Positions 49,001-59,970 of a DNA stretch of 64,000 nucleotides are shown here, piece after piece (within the stretch, counting starts at the first letter, position 1; every line of letters starts with the position of its first letter). The position numbers and the translations under genes were made by a program. The notes below the pieces were generated by a model, which was not told where the DNA came from, made no database searches, and saw only the letters and a list, made by a program, of their open reading frames with translations. Origin of the DNA: Cryptomeria japonica (Eukaryota; Streptophyta; Pinopsida; Cupressales; Cupressaceae); assembly GCF_030272615.1 (NCBI RefSeq), contig NC_081415.1, positions 266,855,425 through 266,919,424 on the forward strand, read 5' to 3'.

Positions 49001-50108
49001 CCACAATTCTTCCTCGAAACCAAAATTTCCCCTCCCCCGCCCCCCAATCTTTTTTCCAAAAAAAATAGGAGATATGTTTTTTCTCAAAATGTAACTCCTC
49101 ATTCAATGTTACATGCAGGACATTTTCCCACTATCTCCAAAAACTCCTATTTTGATTTATCTAAATTTATTTAAAACATTTTCTCCTTGAATTTTTATTT
49201 TTTTTAAACATTTTAAATTTACCAAACAAATATATTTAATCTTAAAACAATCAAATACCAATGGCTTTTTAATAGATTTTATCATGAGCACATTTAAATA
49301 ACAAAATAAATATTTAATTCCCTAATTAAATAACCCTTTCAAACTAGTAAAATAATTTAAATCTTTTAGCTCCACAAATTAAATTAATATAATGTTGCGA
49401 CAATTTTCAATTAAATTACTTAATTAATCATTAATACTCAATTATCATTAATATATTAATATTAATATTTTCTCGCTAATAATATTGGATAAACATTAAA
49501 CTAAACACAAGAGTAACAAATTGCAACTAATAAACACGAAGGACCAACAGGGCTAATAACTGACATGACCAAACAACCAATGAAGAAGGATACCTGAATG
49601 GGGACTCATTCGCATAGGAATGATGGTCACATCAAGGGTCTAACTGATAACTCCATATTTTCTAGTTAACCATTGGGTCATAGAGCACGCTCAGACCTGA
49701 AGGTTCAAGTGAAGTCGATGCTCGGTACCTGCAACTGCATCATCGAGAAAACACACATACATTTCTCCAACATTTACGGGAACACCAGTGGAAGAGAATC
49801 ATGACATTACGTGTCTCTCTGAAGTGGGTGACGGAAGATCATCCCCTCGCACCCCATGAAGACTCATACCCAAACAAGAAAACAAACACAAGGTATATCT
49901 CATACTTAAAGTAGATATGTCAGTCCAAGGTTAGTACATAAGCATATAATCTAACATCTAAACATCCATAGAGATAAAATGCATAACCAACATCATATCA
50001 TAGGATCATGATAAAGGTCATTACATTAGAGAGTATCATCCACAACATAAGAGGTCAACTAGAGTCAACCTGGGTTAAAGAGAATTTGATCAAAGGAGGG
50101 GCATTACA
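46019..50108 (-). repeat. 5' LTR of the LARD element (complete, 4090 bp)
   Basis: On the minus strand TGTAATGCCCC (from 50108) to GGGGGCATTACA (46019). The part 47450-50108 aligns with 6849-7360 plus 19836-22027 with many transitions, so the element is old. The other 1.43 kb has its partner outside the window. No ORF over 65 codons is supported. It preserves empty sites for copia-1 (47450) and the Tat-like insertion (47911). Confidence 0.9.
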
Positions 50109-51032
50109 CCTAAGATATGAATAAACTAACAAAAAATTAACTTTGTATGTATATGAAAAACTAATTGAAAAATTTAATATCCTTATGAAAGGAAAACAAT
50201 AATTTATTAAAGCTTAAATATCAAAAAACATTCTAAAGACATAAATTTTATGCTCATTAAATTTACAATAAAAAATAAACATTACCCAGCCTAATATAAA
50301 TTTCTTAGTTGAAATAGTTCAAAATTTTATATTTATTATATTTAAATAATAATATATCAAACTTAAGGAACAAGTAAACATAAAAATGTGTTTAGATTCA
50401 ATATAATGGTTATGCAAATAGACATTTATTATTTATATACAATAAAATTTTTAAAAGATTATATTTTATATGAAGAAATTCTTTTGAATAGATTATTAAA
50501 GATTATTTAAGATTAAAGTAAAATATATATTTTTTATATTTAAAAATTAAAATGCATAATAAAATATTGACTTGACAATAGGATTAATCATGAATTTTAA
50601 GTCCCAAGAAAATATGAAATCTAAGCAAAGCAAATATTCTTCAAATCAATAAGTAAATATAAAAAATAAGTTTTTAAATTCAATATAGTAGTTATGCAAA
50701 CTAACATTTATTATTTATATACAACCAAAATGTCAAGAAGACTAATATAATAAAAAAGGTAATCATTTAAATTAACTATAAAAAATTAGACTAGGTCAGA
50801 ATATAATAAAATATTGACTTGAGAATAGGACAAAACATCAAATTTAGGTCTTGAGAAAATATGAAACCTAAGAAAAATAATTATTCCACTAATGAATATA
50901 CAGACACTTGTAAATATTAAAAATTGTGTTTAAATTCAAGATAGTGGTTGTGCAAAATGACATTTATTATTTAGATACAATCAAAATCTTAAGACTAATA
51001 TTATATAAAGAGAGTTTTTGTAATAGGCTAAC
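50109..51032. repeat. AT-rich spacer with a diverged tandem repeat of about 260-280 bp
   Basis: The landmark TTCAA.ATAGT.GTTATGCAAA followed by CATTTATTATTTA.ATACAA recurs at 50397, 50679 and 50935. AAAATATTGACTTGA.AATAGGA recurs at about 50562 and 50811. No coding sequence or element boundary is visible. It separates the LARD right end from gypsy-2, whose left flank is CTAAC. Confidence 0.72.
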
Positions 51033-52058
51033 TGTAGTACCCCTACTCGTTTGAACTCATATTTTGTTCTTGTTATTCTCAGTGGATACATTATCATCAT
51101 TTGTTATTCAGAATTATATAACATTGTTCCATGTTTTATCTGATTATGAGATGTATGATTTATTTCTGGTATTTCTATACTTATGTTTTATGGCATTATA
51201 TGCTTCATTGCTATGTACTGATGCTTTACTTCATCTATACACTGTGTGTTGTGTATCTATGAGTGTATGGGATGCAAGGGGACAATTTTCCTTCACTCAT
51301 CTCGATGAGACATGGAATGTCGTGATTCTCCTTCATCGGTGTGTATGTTGTAATTTCTATATATATATATGCATGTGTGGTCGGTGATGTAGGATGTTGG
51401 GTAGGTACGAGGTATCGTCTCCACCTAGCTACACAGGTCTGAGCGTGCCTTATATTTTCCGATGGAAGTGAAGGAGATAGTAGTTGACCCTATTTTTAGT
51501 CAGTTACACTCGGGTGAGTGCCTTCAGTTAGTCGTTCTGTCAATTGGTTTGGCCTTCATATTTTATTGTTTGATCTTTATAAAAGTCGCATGATGCTTGC
51601 TCAGTTTGCGTGTCTAATGTTCCCAATTATTGTATGTCATTGGTAATTGCTACGTTTATTATGTCTATAAGAGTCAAGTGATCTAGTGACTTAACGTTGT
51701 TTGCAAAAGATGAGTTAATATCTTGGTATGAGTTGATATGAATTTTATCAGCTTGTTAGCTCGATAGTTGCAATTCGATCGTTTGAATATATGTAAGGAC
51801 ATTATATACACGGATGGCAATAGTCACTTATAAGTAGTTATTGGAGTTAAGATATGGTGATTGTATTATCAGTAGTTGATATCGCCCATCGAATTATTGT
51901 GCTTTTGGATTATGCATGTATATAGTTAGAATTATAAATATATTATATTTAATATGCTTTTCGAATGGGTAATATATATATAAATATATATATAATTTGA
52001 TTGTTCGAATATAAATCTATATGAAAAAAGTCATTAGTTATAAGTATTTGAAATCAAA

Positions 52059-52061
<3 letters not shown>

Positions 52062-52111
<50 letters not shown>
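52062..52111. repeat. (TA)n plus T-run
   Basis: About 32 bp of TA followed by a run of about 18 T in the gypsy-2 5' LTR. The 3' LTR lacks this block. Confidence 0.95.
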
Positions 52112-52286
52112 TTCAAACGTAAATTGCTATGAAGATTAATGTTTAAATATTGTAATGGAAGTTATTAATTAATTATCAAAATATAATAATGAAATTAAAA
52201 TAAAACACGTAAAGCAAAATAATACAAATGTTATTTTAAAAGGTGGTGGTGGGGTTTATATGCTAAAACAATATATAATATAAAGT

Positions 52287-52349
52287 GTGGTCGATAGTAA
52301 TATCGACCACCCCCCTTAATAAAGGTAGGGGTCAGTATTACCACTGACC
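52287..52349. promoter_or_regulatory. Pair of inverted repeats upstream of the gypsy-2 LTR promoter
   Basis: First: GTGGTCGATA, 4-base loop, TATCGACCAC (52287-52310), a perfect 10-bp stem. Second: GGTCAGT, 6-base loop, ACTGACC (52330-52349), 7-bp stem. Both recur in the 3' LTR (61336-61359 perfect; 61379-61398 with one G-T pair). They could be protein-binding palindromes or RNA hairpins; function unknown. Confidence 0.7.
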
Positions 52350-52841
52350 ACCCTCCTCCCTCACAGCCGCACGTTACCTCTCCTCCTTTGGTCATGCCAA
52401 CACAACAAATAAAGACACCCCTCCCCTCTTGCTGTTCAAAACGTTAAACTACCACTCCTCCTTCATGATGCAACTGAACTCCAAGTTGGTCAATGCGGTG
52501 GAGGCATAGTAATACAGTTTGTAAACAAACCAACTCTGCATGGCGATAATGGCGACTATGTAGGAAGGGACACCGAGTGGTAAGTTTAATGCGTGGCATA
52601 CGTGACATAGGAGTAAGTCGACTTGGCAGTGAAGACTATTATTTTGCCCATAACAAACACTTACGTGTTTGACAATTTGCTTATAACTTGTTGTTCCTTC
52701 CCTCCTTTGTATCATTCTACCACAATTTTTTGGGCGCATAACTGTAGAGTGAAGATGTAACTGAAAGAAGTTCATTAAAAGACTCCTCATCAACTCCATA
52801 ACCGAGCCTTAGATGTAGGAGAGGTCATGTGTAAATTATAG

Positions 52842-52849
52842 TATAAATA
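52842..52849 (+). promoter_or_regulatory. TATA box of the gypsy-2 5' LTR
   Basis: TATAAATA in ATTATAGTATAAATAGAGGTGG, inside the 275-bp stretch identical in both LTRs, followed by a purine-rich, C-poor leader. The start of transcription would be near 52870-52880. Confidence 0.75.
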
Positions 52850-53448
52850 GAGGTGGGGAGTAAGGAAATGGGAAGTGAATTTCATTTTTGCATCGAAGGG
52901 AGGACGGGGAACTAGAGAGGAGAGAATTGGAATGGAAGAGGAAGGTAGAGTAGAATAGATAGATAGAGAGAGTATTTTAGGTGGCATTATAGTGAGATAG
53001 TGGAAATATTTTAGGAAAAAGCAAAGAGAGAGTTATTTTCTTTTGGGATAGAGTATTGGTGTCTATCAGATATAAGGTTCACAAGGCGCGCTATCGTTCG
53101 ATAGAAGGACGTAGAGATCTTGCATACAGGATAACACCACATAAGGTCAGGAATATATTTAGTTTTGGAACATTATTATTATGAGCCTTAGTGATAATTA
53201 ATGTTTATGGTTTAGATTATGTTTTCGGTAAAAGTATTAAATTATTGTTTTGATTAGTTCATGAAAAATAATAGAATATTAAGTGTATTTGTTTTATAGC
53301 TATAGCTATGGAAATTTTGTACATATTGCACACTTGATTATTTTATAAAAGGAATTATGTTTGCATTCAAGCCTAGTTTTTAAGATTCTTTAGATGTTGC
53401 TCTAGGAGAGTCTGGGAAGTAATGGCTTAACGTTGATACGTTACAGAG

Positions 53449-53844
53449 ATGGTACGTGTCAAACAGATAGCTCGCAAATCCGTAGCAGGATATGCTCATT
53501 ACTTGAAAGTCAAGAAAGATTCTTTGACACCTGTCAAGCCTGTTGTGGATGACAACCCTACTGAAGAGAACCCAGCTCCTAAAGAGAGCAAAGAGATAGA
53601 AAAAGGTCCTACTTAGAGTCTAACTAAAGAAGTTACTGTTGAAAAAGGAAAAGAACCCAAGCTAGAGTGCTCGCCAGAAAAGCCGATAGTTATAAGTTCT
53701 AACTCGTCAGAGGGGTATACCCCCTTAAGTGATAATGAGTCTGTGGGGTACTTTCCCCTGAGTGAAAGCAAATCTGAAGGATATACTCCTTTAGATCATG
53801 TAGAGTCTGATGAGTGCACTTCTCTATTTTTTCCGGAAGAATGA
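53449..53844 (+). pseudogene. LTR-encoded ORF with histone H3 tail-like N-terminus (5' LTR copy, one stop)
   Basis: ATG 53449 in context GAGATGG (purine at -3, G at +4), TGA at 53842, 131 codons. One in-frame TAG at 53614-53616 stands where the 3' LTR copy has CAG. The N-terminus reads VRVKQIARKSV after Met. Aligned with the H3 tail ARTKQTARKST it keeps R2, K4, Q5, A7, R8, K9 and S10; T6 is Ile here but Thr in the other copy. Past about residue 15 there is no histone-fold similarity. The body is Lys/Glu/Pro-rich, and the C-terminus (53707-53838) is four 33-bp repeats encoding SEGYTPL-like units. About 600 bp downstream of the TATA box and directly before AATAAA signals. Not a recognised family; role unknown. 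Confidence 0.7.
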
Positions 53845-53863
53845 TGTAACACTCTAGTGTCAA

Positions 53864-53890
53864 AATAAAATAAAATAAATAAAGACATTA
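53864..53890 (+). terminator. Polyadenylation signal cluster after the LTR ORF
   Basis: Overlapping AATAAA hexamers in CAAAATAAAATAAAATAAAT begin about 20 bases after the ORF stop, with a T-rich stretch and GATGAAATAAATA after. This would place the R/U5 boundary here, making R about 1 kb and containing the whole ORF. Confidence 0.65.
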
Positions 53891-55416
53891 TTCTATTGAG
53901 AAATGTATTATGTCTTCTTGTAAGATTTCTTTGATGAAATAAATATATCTATTTTGATCTTAGTCTATGGTATAAGTGGAAATTATTGAGGTTGTGTACC
54001 TATAGTAGTTAACAAGAGTAATTGAACTCTTAAACATGTTAATAAGTGTTAAATTCTATGTTATACCGACCAAATTGTTCTTCGTGTCTTGGGAACGTAC
54101 ATTCGTACTACAAGTTAATTGTGTGATAGGTGTTGGTACATAAGATTGCCTTATTTATATGGTGGTCGCAGCTAAGTACATTGAGTCATGTTGTCAGTAT
54201 GTCTTGTGTATTGTGTTTTGGCCAAATATTTAGATGTATAACCTTAAGGAAATGAGCCATTGTGAGTTGTTCGTAATGGTCAACCTTAGGTTAGTAATTA
54301 TGTATCTTTCATCCGAGGTATGTCAGAATTGGGTATGGCTGTCTATGTCACCATAGAGTTTTGTAGATAGAACTATCATGTAGTGTCCTAAGAGAGAGAG
54401 TGGCTTTCGAGTGGGGGTCGTGCCCGAAGTGGTGATAGGATAACCCGTTGGAAGTTGGTTAAGAAAGTGAAAATCTAATAAATGATTAGGGAAGGGGTAG
54501 AATAAAAGTTAAATAAAATAATGTGCCTCGCACATAGGTGAGTGCTAGTACAGAGCTCATAATGTAGCGAGAAGGCCTGGAATGGAAAACTTACCACCTT
54601 GTCTTCATGAGAGGATTGGTAAAGTTCGCATGAGTCTTAGTTGGAATCGGAGGTTCGGGAGAGGTTACCAGGATAACCCAGGATAGGGGCTGGGACCTAT
54701 GGAGGCTATACCACGGTATCCACCGTAAGACATGCGATGACACTTTCTCCTTAGAGTCACTAGTGTTTTGTGAGTTGGGTCACATGATTGTGAGTGGAGT
54801 CTTGTAGTCCTTTCGTTCTTGTTTTATTTTGCTTGCTTGAGGGTTATCTACTATCTCCAGCACGGTGGGGTGGTTCCTTTTCAGAATCACATGGTCGGGT
54901 GGTAATGTCACTTCCCATCGGATGTACTCGAATGTATCTTCAGGAGAGGAAGGACTTCGCTAATGTTCTTGGTTCCTAGTTCATGTACCAGCTCTTGTTT
55001 CTAACCATTATTCAGTTGAAAACTAGAGGTCTTGAAAAGAAACTTTATGTAACTTTCATTTTGTAACATTTTAGCTCATGATGTAATTTTTTTGAAAACA
55101 TGTATGTTCGAATATTGTAAGAAAAGAAACATTGTAATGTATGCTATTTCAATTACTTAATTATTTTGTATATATTATATGATTGCTTTGAAGTATTTTG
55201 AATTCTTTCATTGTGGAAATTTTATCTTAAATATTTAATTTACGAAGTAATATTCGTTGGTAACCCTTAGGAAATTCAGGTGTTAGACTTCCGCTGTGTT
55301 ATTAGATGTGCTAAGGTTTAATTCATGCACTTAATTAAAAAAAATATAAATTATTTCACCCTTAGTTGCATAGATTATGATGTTTTCCTTTAGGGTTCCT
55401 GACGGGGCATTACATT

Positions 55417-55430
55417 TGGTATCAGAGCCC
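55417..55430 (+). promoter_or_regulatory. Primer binding site of gypsy-2 (initiator Met tRNA)
   Basis: TGGTATCAGAGCCC, two bases after the LTR end. Confidence 0.94.
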
Positions 55431-55567
55431 AAGTTTCAACACTGGGTACTCTGGGTTTGTAGTGTGCCTATTCAACTTGATTTTTTTTATTTAGGTCTTA
55501 ACATTTGTGTTTTCCTTGTTTATCCTTGTCATAAATCTAAATCTTTTCTCTTTTGTAGTACTCGGTC

Positions 55568-56833
55568 ATGGCTAGGAGAGCTAGGGGAGGTGGCCGTATA
55601 GGTGGTCACAATAGAGGTAGAGGTAGAGGAAGAGGTGGAGGATGAGGCCGTGGTTCTGATAATCATATTCCTTCACCACCACCTACTCATGTTAGTGCTA
55701 AGCCAGAACAGTTTGTTCATCTGGACTTACCTCATGCAGAAGAACAAGTTCCCAAAAGGGAAGAGCTGAGACAAATGTTTCAGGAGGTTCTTACTAGGTT
55801 AGGCCCTAGGCCTGAGGCTATTTAGCCAGTTCCAGAAGAGAGAGAGAGGGAAAGATCACCCAGAAGGAGAGGGATTGCAATCAATGAAGATCCAGTTTCT
55901 TTGGGTCACATAAAGGACTTGATGAGGTCCAACCCTCCTTTCTTTAATGGTATGGGTACCGGTTTCGAGGTAGAGACTTGGATTATCGGTCTGGATAGGT
56001 GTTTTGCTATGTTCCCATATAGTAGCAACACCAAGGCAAGATGTGCTATTATGCGTCTCAAAAACTTCACGTCAATCTGGTGGAGACTGGAGGAGGAAAT
56101 GATCGGTGTGTGCATTAACACCGTGACATGGGAGCTGTTTCTAGAGAGATTCAGGGCACGGTTTCTCTCACCCCAGTGGAGATAGACTCGGGCAGATGAG
56201 TTCCATGCACTGCGGCAGTATGGTATGACGGTAGACCAGTATGAGCATAGATTCTATGAGCTCAAGCAGTATGCTAGAATTGGTAATGATGAGGCTATGC
56301 TTGTACAACATTTCTTGAGGGGCTTGAATGATCGCATTAGTGGAGGTGTTAGGGTGTTAGAGCCAACTTCAGTGGAGACAGCTATGGCAAAGGCCTGATT
56401 GGTAGAGCTAAACCTTAGCCATGCTCTTGGTGGGCAAACAGGTGTGCAGATAGGGAGTGCTCCTTCCAGTGGGAATAGAGCTCGTGGTAATCAGTTTCAG
56501 TCAGCTACACCATGTAGGACTCCTCAGGCACCTGCTAAGGGTGGACCACAACAATAGCAACCATCAAAACCAAAACAGTTCCAAAGCTAGAAGGGTGGCA
56601 ATGCTCAATTTAAGAAAAATAGAAATTGGCAGAGGGGCAGACAGGGCCCTACAAAGGAATCCTCGCAAAGTACATCTCACACTCCTAGCCAGGGAAATTT
56701 TCAGCAATCTAGTGGTCTGACAGGTAATAGAGGAGCTTGCTTCTCTTGTGGGCAGTATGGTCATAGAGCTGCACAATGTCCTCAGCATTTCCACAACACA
56801 AGTAGTCAACGGCTGGCAATGTGAGAGCCTACA
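55568..56833 (+). pseudogene. gag: gypsy-2 gag
   Basis: Frame 2 from ATG 55568, whose Arg/Gly-rich start (RGGGRIGGHNRGRGRGRGGG) is the first ORF after the primer site. The capsid domain has FFNGMGTGFEVETWIIGLDR near 55939 and CAIMRLKNFTSIWW, TWELFLERFRARF near 56128, MTVDQYEHRFYELKQYARI near 56225 and MLVQHFLRGL. The C-terminus is Gln/Gly/Pro-rich with the zinc knuckle CFSCGQYGHRAAQC at 56738-56779. Stops are at 55643, 55823, 56183, 56396, 56558, 56588 and 56822, mostly Gln or Arg codons hit by C-to-T. It builds the particle and binds element RNA. Confidence 0.92.
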
Positions 56834-57449
56834 GTGGGAGATGCAAGCAGATCTCACAGAGTGTTCACAGCGGTGGATAACCGCCAAGCTGATCATCAGG
56901 GTACAGTTAGAGAAGCAGTAGGTATGTTGCGTGGAATCCCTATCTCTGTACTTTTTGATTCTGGTGCTTCAGATTCTTTCATTTCTTCATCTATTGTGGA
57001 GCGGTGTGGACTCACGTCTGCTAAGGAGATGAACAGGTTGCAAGTAGAGTTGGCTACAGGTGTCCGGTTTCTATAGATGCCTTTATTCCCAGTTGTGAGT
57101 TGAATCTAGGAACCATAGTTACTTCAGTTGACCTTCAATTCATTCCTTTGGGTTCTTATGGAGTTGTGTTGGGGATGGATTGGCTATCTTCTCATAATGC
57201 TCACATAGATTGTCACAAGAAGACAATGGAGTGTTTAGATGACGTTGGCAAGGAAGTGAAAATTGTTGGAGTTCAGAGACCAATATCCTTACGTATGATC
57301 TCTGCTATGAAACTTAAGCAGTGCATGCATAGAGGGTGTCAGCTTTTTGCAGTTACTCTTGAGGACATGGATGAGTTAAAGAGTCGAGAAATTGCTCTTG
57401 ATAGTCACCCTATTCTTCAAGAGTATGCTGATGTATTCCCATTGGATAT
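56834..57449 (+). pseudogene. pro: gypsy-2 aspartic protease
   Basis: IPISVLFDSGASDSFISSS near 56939-56995 has an intact D-S-G-A-S site. A frameshift near 57066 moves the frame from 2 to 1, after which VVLGMDWLSSHNAHIDC near 57166 gives the conserved second block. The connector to RT (HPILQEYADVFPLDIPG) is open. The enzyme would process Gag-Pol. Confidence 0.92.
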
Positions 57450-58620
57450 TCCTGGTATGCCTCCAAAGAGAGACATAGACTTTCACATTGATTTGGTTCC
57501 TCGTGCAGAACCTATTTCAAGAGCTCCATATCGAATGACCACTTAGGAGTTGAGTGAATTGAAGTTACAACTAGAAGAATTGTTAGCCAAGGGATTTATT
57601 CATCCTAGTGTTTCTCCTTGGGGTGCGCCTGTTATCTTTGGTTATGCATTGATTACCGACAACTGAATAAGGTAACCATCCGGAATCGATATCCTTTGCC
57701 TCATATTGATGATCTTTTTGATTAGGTAAAGGGAGCCAAGATATTCTCTAAGATTGACCTGAAATCTGGATATCACCAGTTGCGTATCCAGGATGCAGAT
57801 ATTCATAAGACAACATTTTGCACTCGTTATGGTCACTATGAGTTCACAGTAGTACCATTTGGGTTGATGAACGCGCCTTCAGTTTTCATGAGCCTCATGA
57901 ATGGGGTTTTTTGCACCTACCTTGATCACTTTGTCCTTGTGTTCTTAGATGACATATTAATTTATTCTAGAACTATGGAAGAACATGAAGGTCACTTACG
58001 ACAGGTAATGCAGTGCTTGAGGGAAAACCAACTTTATGCTAATTTGGCAAAGTGTGATTTTTTTCAATCGGAGGTAAACTATCTTGGTCATATAGTTTCA
58101 GGGGAAGGTGTATCCGTGGATCCTTCAAAGATCCAAGCCATTGTTGATTGGCTAGTGCCAACCAACATTTCTGAAGTTTGGAGTTTTATGGGTTTGGCCG
58201 GATACTACCGTCGATTTGTTCAAGGCTTTTCCCGGATAGGTCACCCGATCACTTCTCTACAGCGGAAAGGGAAGAAGTTTGTTTGGTCAGAACAATGTGA
58301 GTTAGCTTTTTGTACCTTGAAGGAACTCCTTGTCAGTGCTCTGATTTTGGCAGTTCCTGATCCATCTAGAGATTTTATAGTATGCACAGATGCCTCTTTG
58401 GAAGGTATAGGTGCAGTGCTTATCCAAGATGGACGAGTGGTTTCTTATGAGTCTCGCAAACTCAAGAACCACGAGTTGAACTATCCAGTTCACAATTTGG
58501 AGTTAGCAGTTGTAGTTCATGCTTTGGTTAGATGGCATCATTTTCTGTTAGGGCATCATTTTGAACTGCATAGTGATCACCGTAGTCTATAGTATATTTT
58601 CACACAACTGAATTTGAATG
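57450..58620 (+). pseudogene. gypsy-2 reverse transcriptase and RNase H
   Basis: RT starts DIDFHIDLVPRAEPISRAPY. A TAG at 57544 sits at the Gln of TTQEL. At about 57636 the usual block after GAPV.F (family VKKKDGS) is missing, a deletion of roughly 26 bases that shifts the frame from 1 to 3. From 57780 the frame is open for 270 codons: [27 protein letters not shown], catalytic FLDDILIYS near 57942-57968, [16 protein letters not shown]. RNase H has [14 protein letters not shown] near 58380, [15 protein letters not shown] and HSDHRSL near 58568; a TAG at 58590 replaces Gln. A cluster of frame damage lies in the fingers domain. Confidence 0.94.
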
Positions 58621-59970
58621 CTCGACAGCGGAGATGGATGGAATTTCTCTGTGAGTATGATTTTGATGTTCGATACATTCAGGGGAAAGAGAACGTGGTG
58701 GTAGATGCTTTGAGTCATAGGCGGCATGAAGTTTTGGTATTGTCCCTTGGAGTTGACTTGAGAGAGAGGATTCTCAGAGTTCTCCCTCAGGATACTTGGT
58801 ATCAGGATGTTAGAACCATGATAGAGTCCGAAAGGCCTTTAGAGGGAAGATATTCTGGATATAATCTTGACGCAGATGGACTTCTTCGTCACCATGGGCA
58901 GATCTATGTACCTTCTTTGGAGGGTCTTTGCATCTTGATCATGACTAAGGCGCATTGTGCACCTTATTCGGCACATCCAGGTGTCAAGAAGATGCACGCA
59001 GATCTTAGACAAATTTATCATTGGGAAGGCATGAAACGTGACATTGCTGATTTTGTGTCAAAGTGTTTAGAATGTCAGCGGGTGAAGGCAGAGCATCAGC
59101 ACCCGACAAGGCTTCTTCAGCCTAATTTGATACCAGATTGGAAATGGGATATCATTTCCATGGATTTCATTGTTGGGTTGCCTGTCTCTGCGCATCGGCA
59201 TGATGCCATCATGGTCATAGTTGATAGGTTGACTAAGATTGCTCATTTTGTTCCTATTTGAGCTTCCTATACAACAGCAATGGTGGCAGGAGTCTTCTTG
59301 GAAGAAGTAGTGAAACTGCATGGGGTTCCGAGGTGGATCATCTCTGATAGAGATCCTGTCTTTACCTCAGCTTTGTGGACCTCACTTCAGCATGCTTTGG
59401 GGACTCAGTTGAACTTTAGTTCAGCCTATCACCTAGAGACGGATGGTCAGACAGAGAGAGTGAATCAGGTTTTGGAGGACATGCTTCGCATGTATGTTAT
59501 GGACTAGCAGTCGCGTTGGGAGGATTATATCTACCTTGTAGAGTTTGCGTATAACAATGGATATCATAGCTCCATAGGCATGTCCCCCTTTCAGGAATTA
59601 TATGGTCATCCTTGTCGTACTCCCTTGAGTTGGGATCGGTTAGAGGATAGGGTGCTTATAGGTCCAGATATTCTTCGGGAGATGGAGCAACAGGTTGGGC
59701 GAATTTGAGAGCATTTGGTAGCTGCGCAGGATAGGCAGAAGAAGTATGCAGATGCTCATAGGATAGATCATCAATTTTCTGTTGGTGACCGTGTGTTTCT
59801 GAGAGTGCGTCCGCGGAAGAGTCCGATCTGTTATGGAAAGGGTTCTAAGTTGGTGCCTTGGTTTGTTGGCCCTTTTGAGATTCTTGAGAGGATAAGTCCT
59901 ATTTCTTACCGCCTTGCCTTGCCACCAAGTCTATTCCACATCCACGATGTCTTTCATGTTTCAGTTCTTT
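58621..59970 (+). pseudogene. int: gypsy-2 integrase
   Basis: Frame 3. After the RNase H linker (YIQGKENVVVDALS), the zinc-binding HHCC domain reads AHCAPYSAHPGVKKMHADLRQ near 58951 through KCLECQ near 59062. The catalytic core is SMDFIVGLP near 59157, ISDRDPVFTSALW near 59338 and DGQTERVNQVLED near 59441, so the D, D, E triad is intact. Stops fall at 59259 (expected Arg), 59505 (expected Gln) and 59706 (expected Arg). YGKGSKLVPWFVGPFEILERI near 59832 is the GPF/Y module. Catalytic residues are conserved, but the frame is broken. Confidence 0.94.

Larger units (their letters stand above)
51033..55414 (+). repeat. 5' LTR of gypsy-2 (4382 bp)
   Basis: Complete from TGTAGTACCCC to GACGGGGCATTACA. 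It contains, in order, a TA-rich segment absent from the 3' LTR (about 51945-52110), two inverted repeats, a TATA box, the LTR ORF (one stop), AATAAA signals and a long 3' part without ORFs. Divergence from the 3' LTR is uneven: I see no difference in 52743-53017, but about 20 differences in roughly 175 bp after position 51168. Confidence 0.94.

Noticed and set aside
50385-51010. CRISPR-like array
   Set aside because: Repeats are long, diverged and AT-rich in a plant retroelement context; no short direct repeats with unique spacers.
52449-52799. 116-codon minus-strand ORF in the gypsy-2 5' LTR
   Set aside because: The 3' LTR counterpart (61523-61765) is broken and shorter; no recognisable domain; likely a chance antisense frame.
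52790-52987. 65-codon minus-strand ORF, identical in both gypsy-2 LTRs
   Set aside because: It lies antisense to the TATA box and leader; its identity simply reflects the undiverged 275-bp stretch.
53449-53844. LTR ORF as a decayed host histone H3 gene
   Set aside because: Similarity covers only about the first 12 residues; there is no trace of the H3 core fold, and the rest is an acidic repeat protein.
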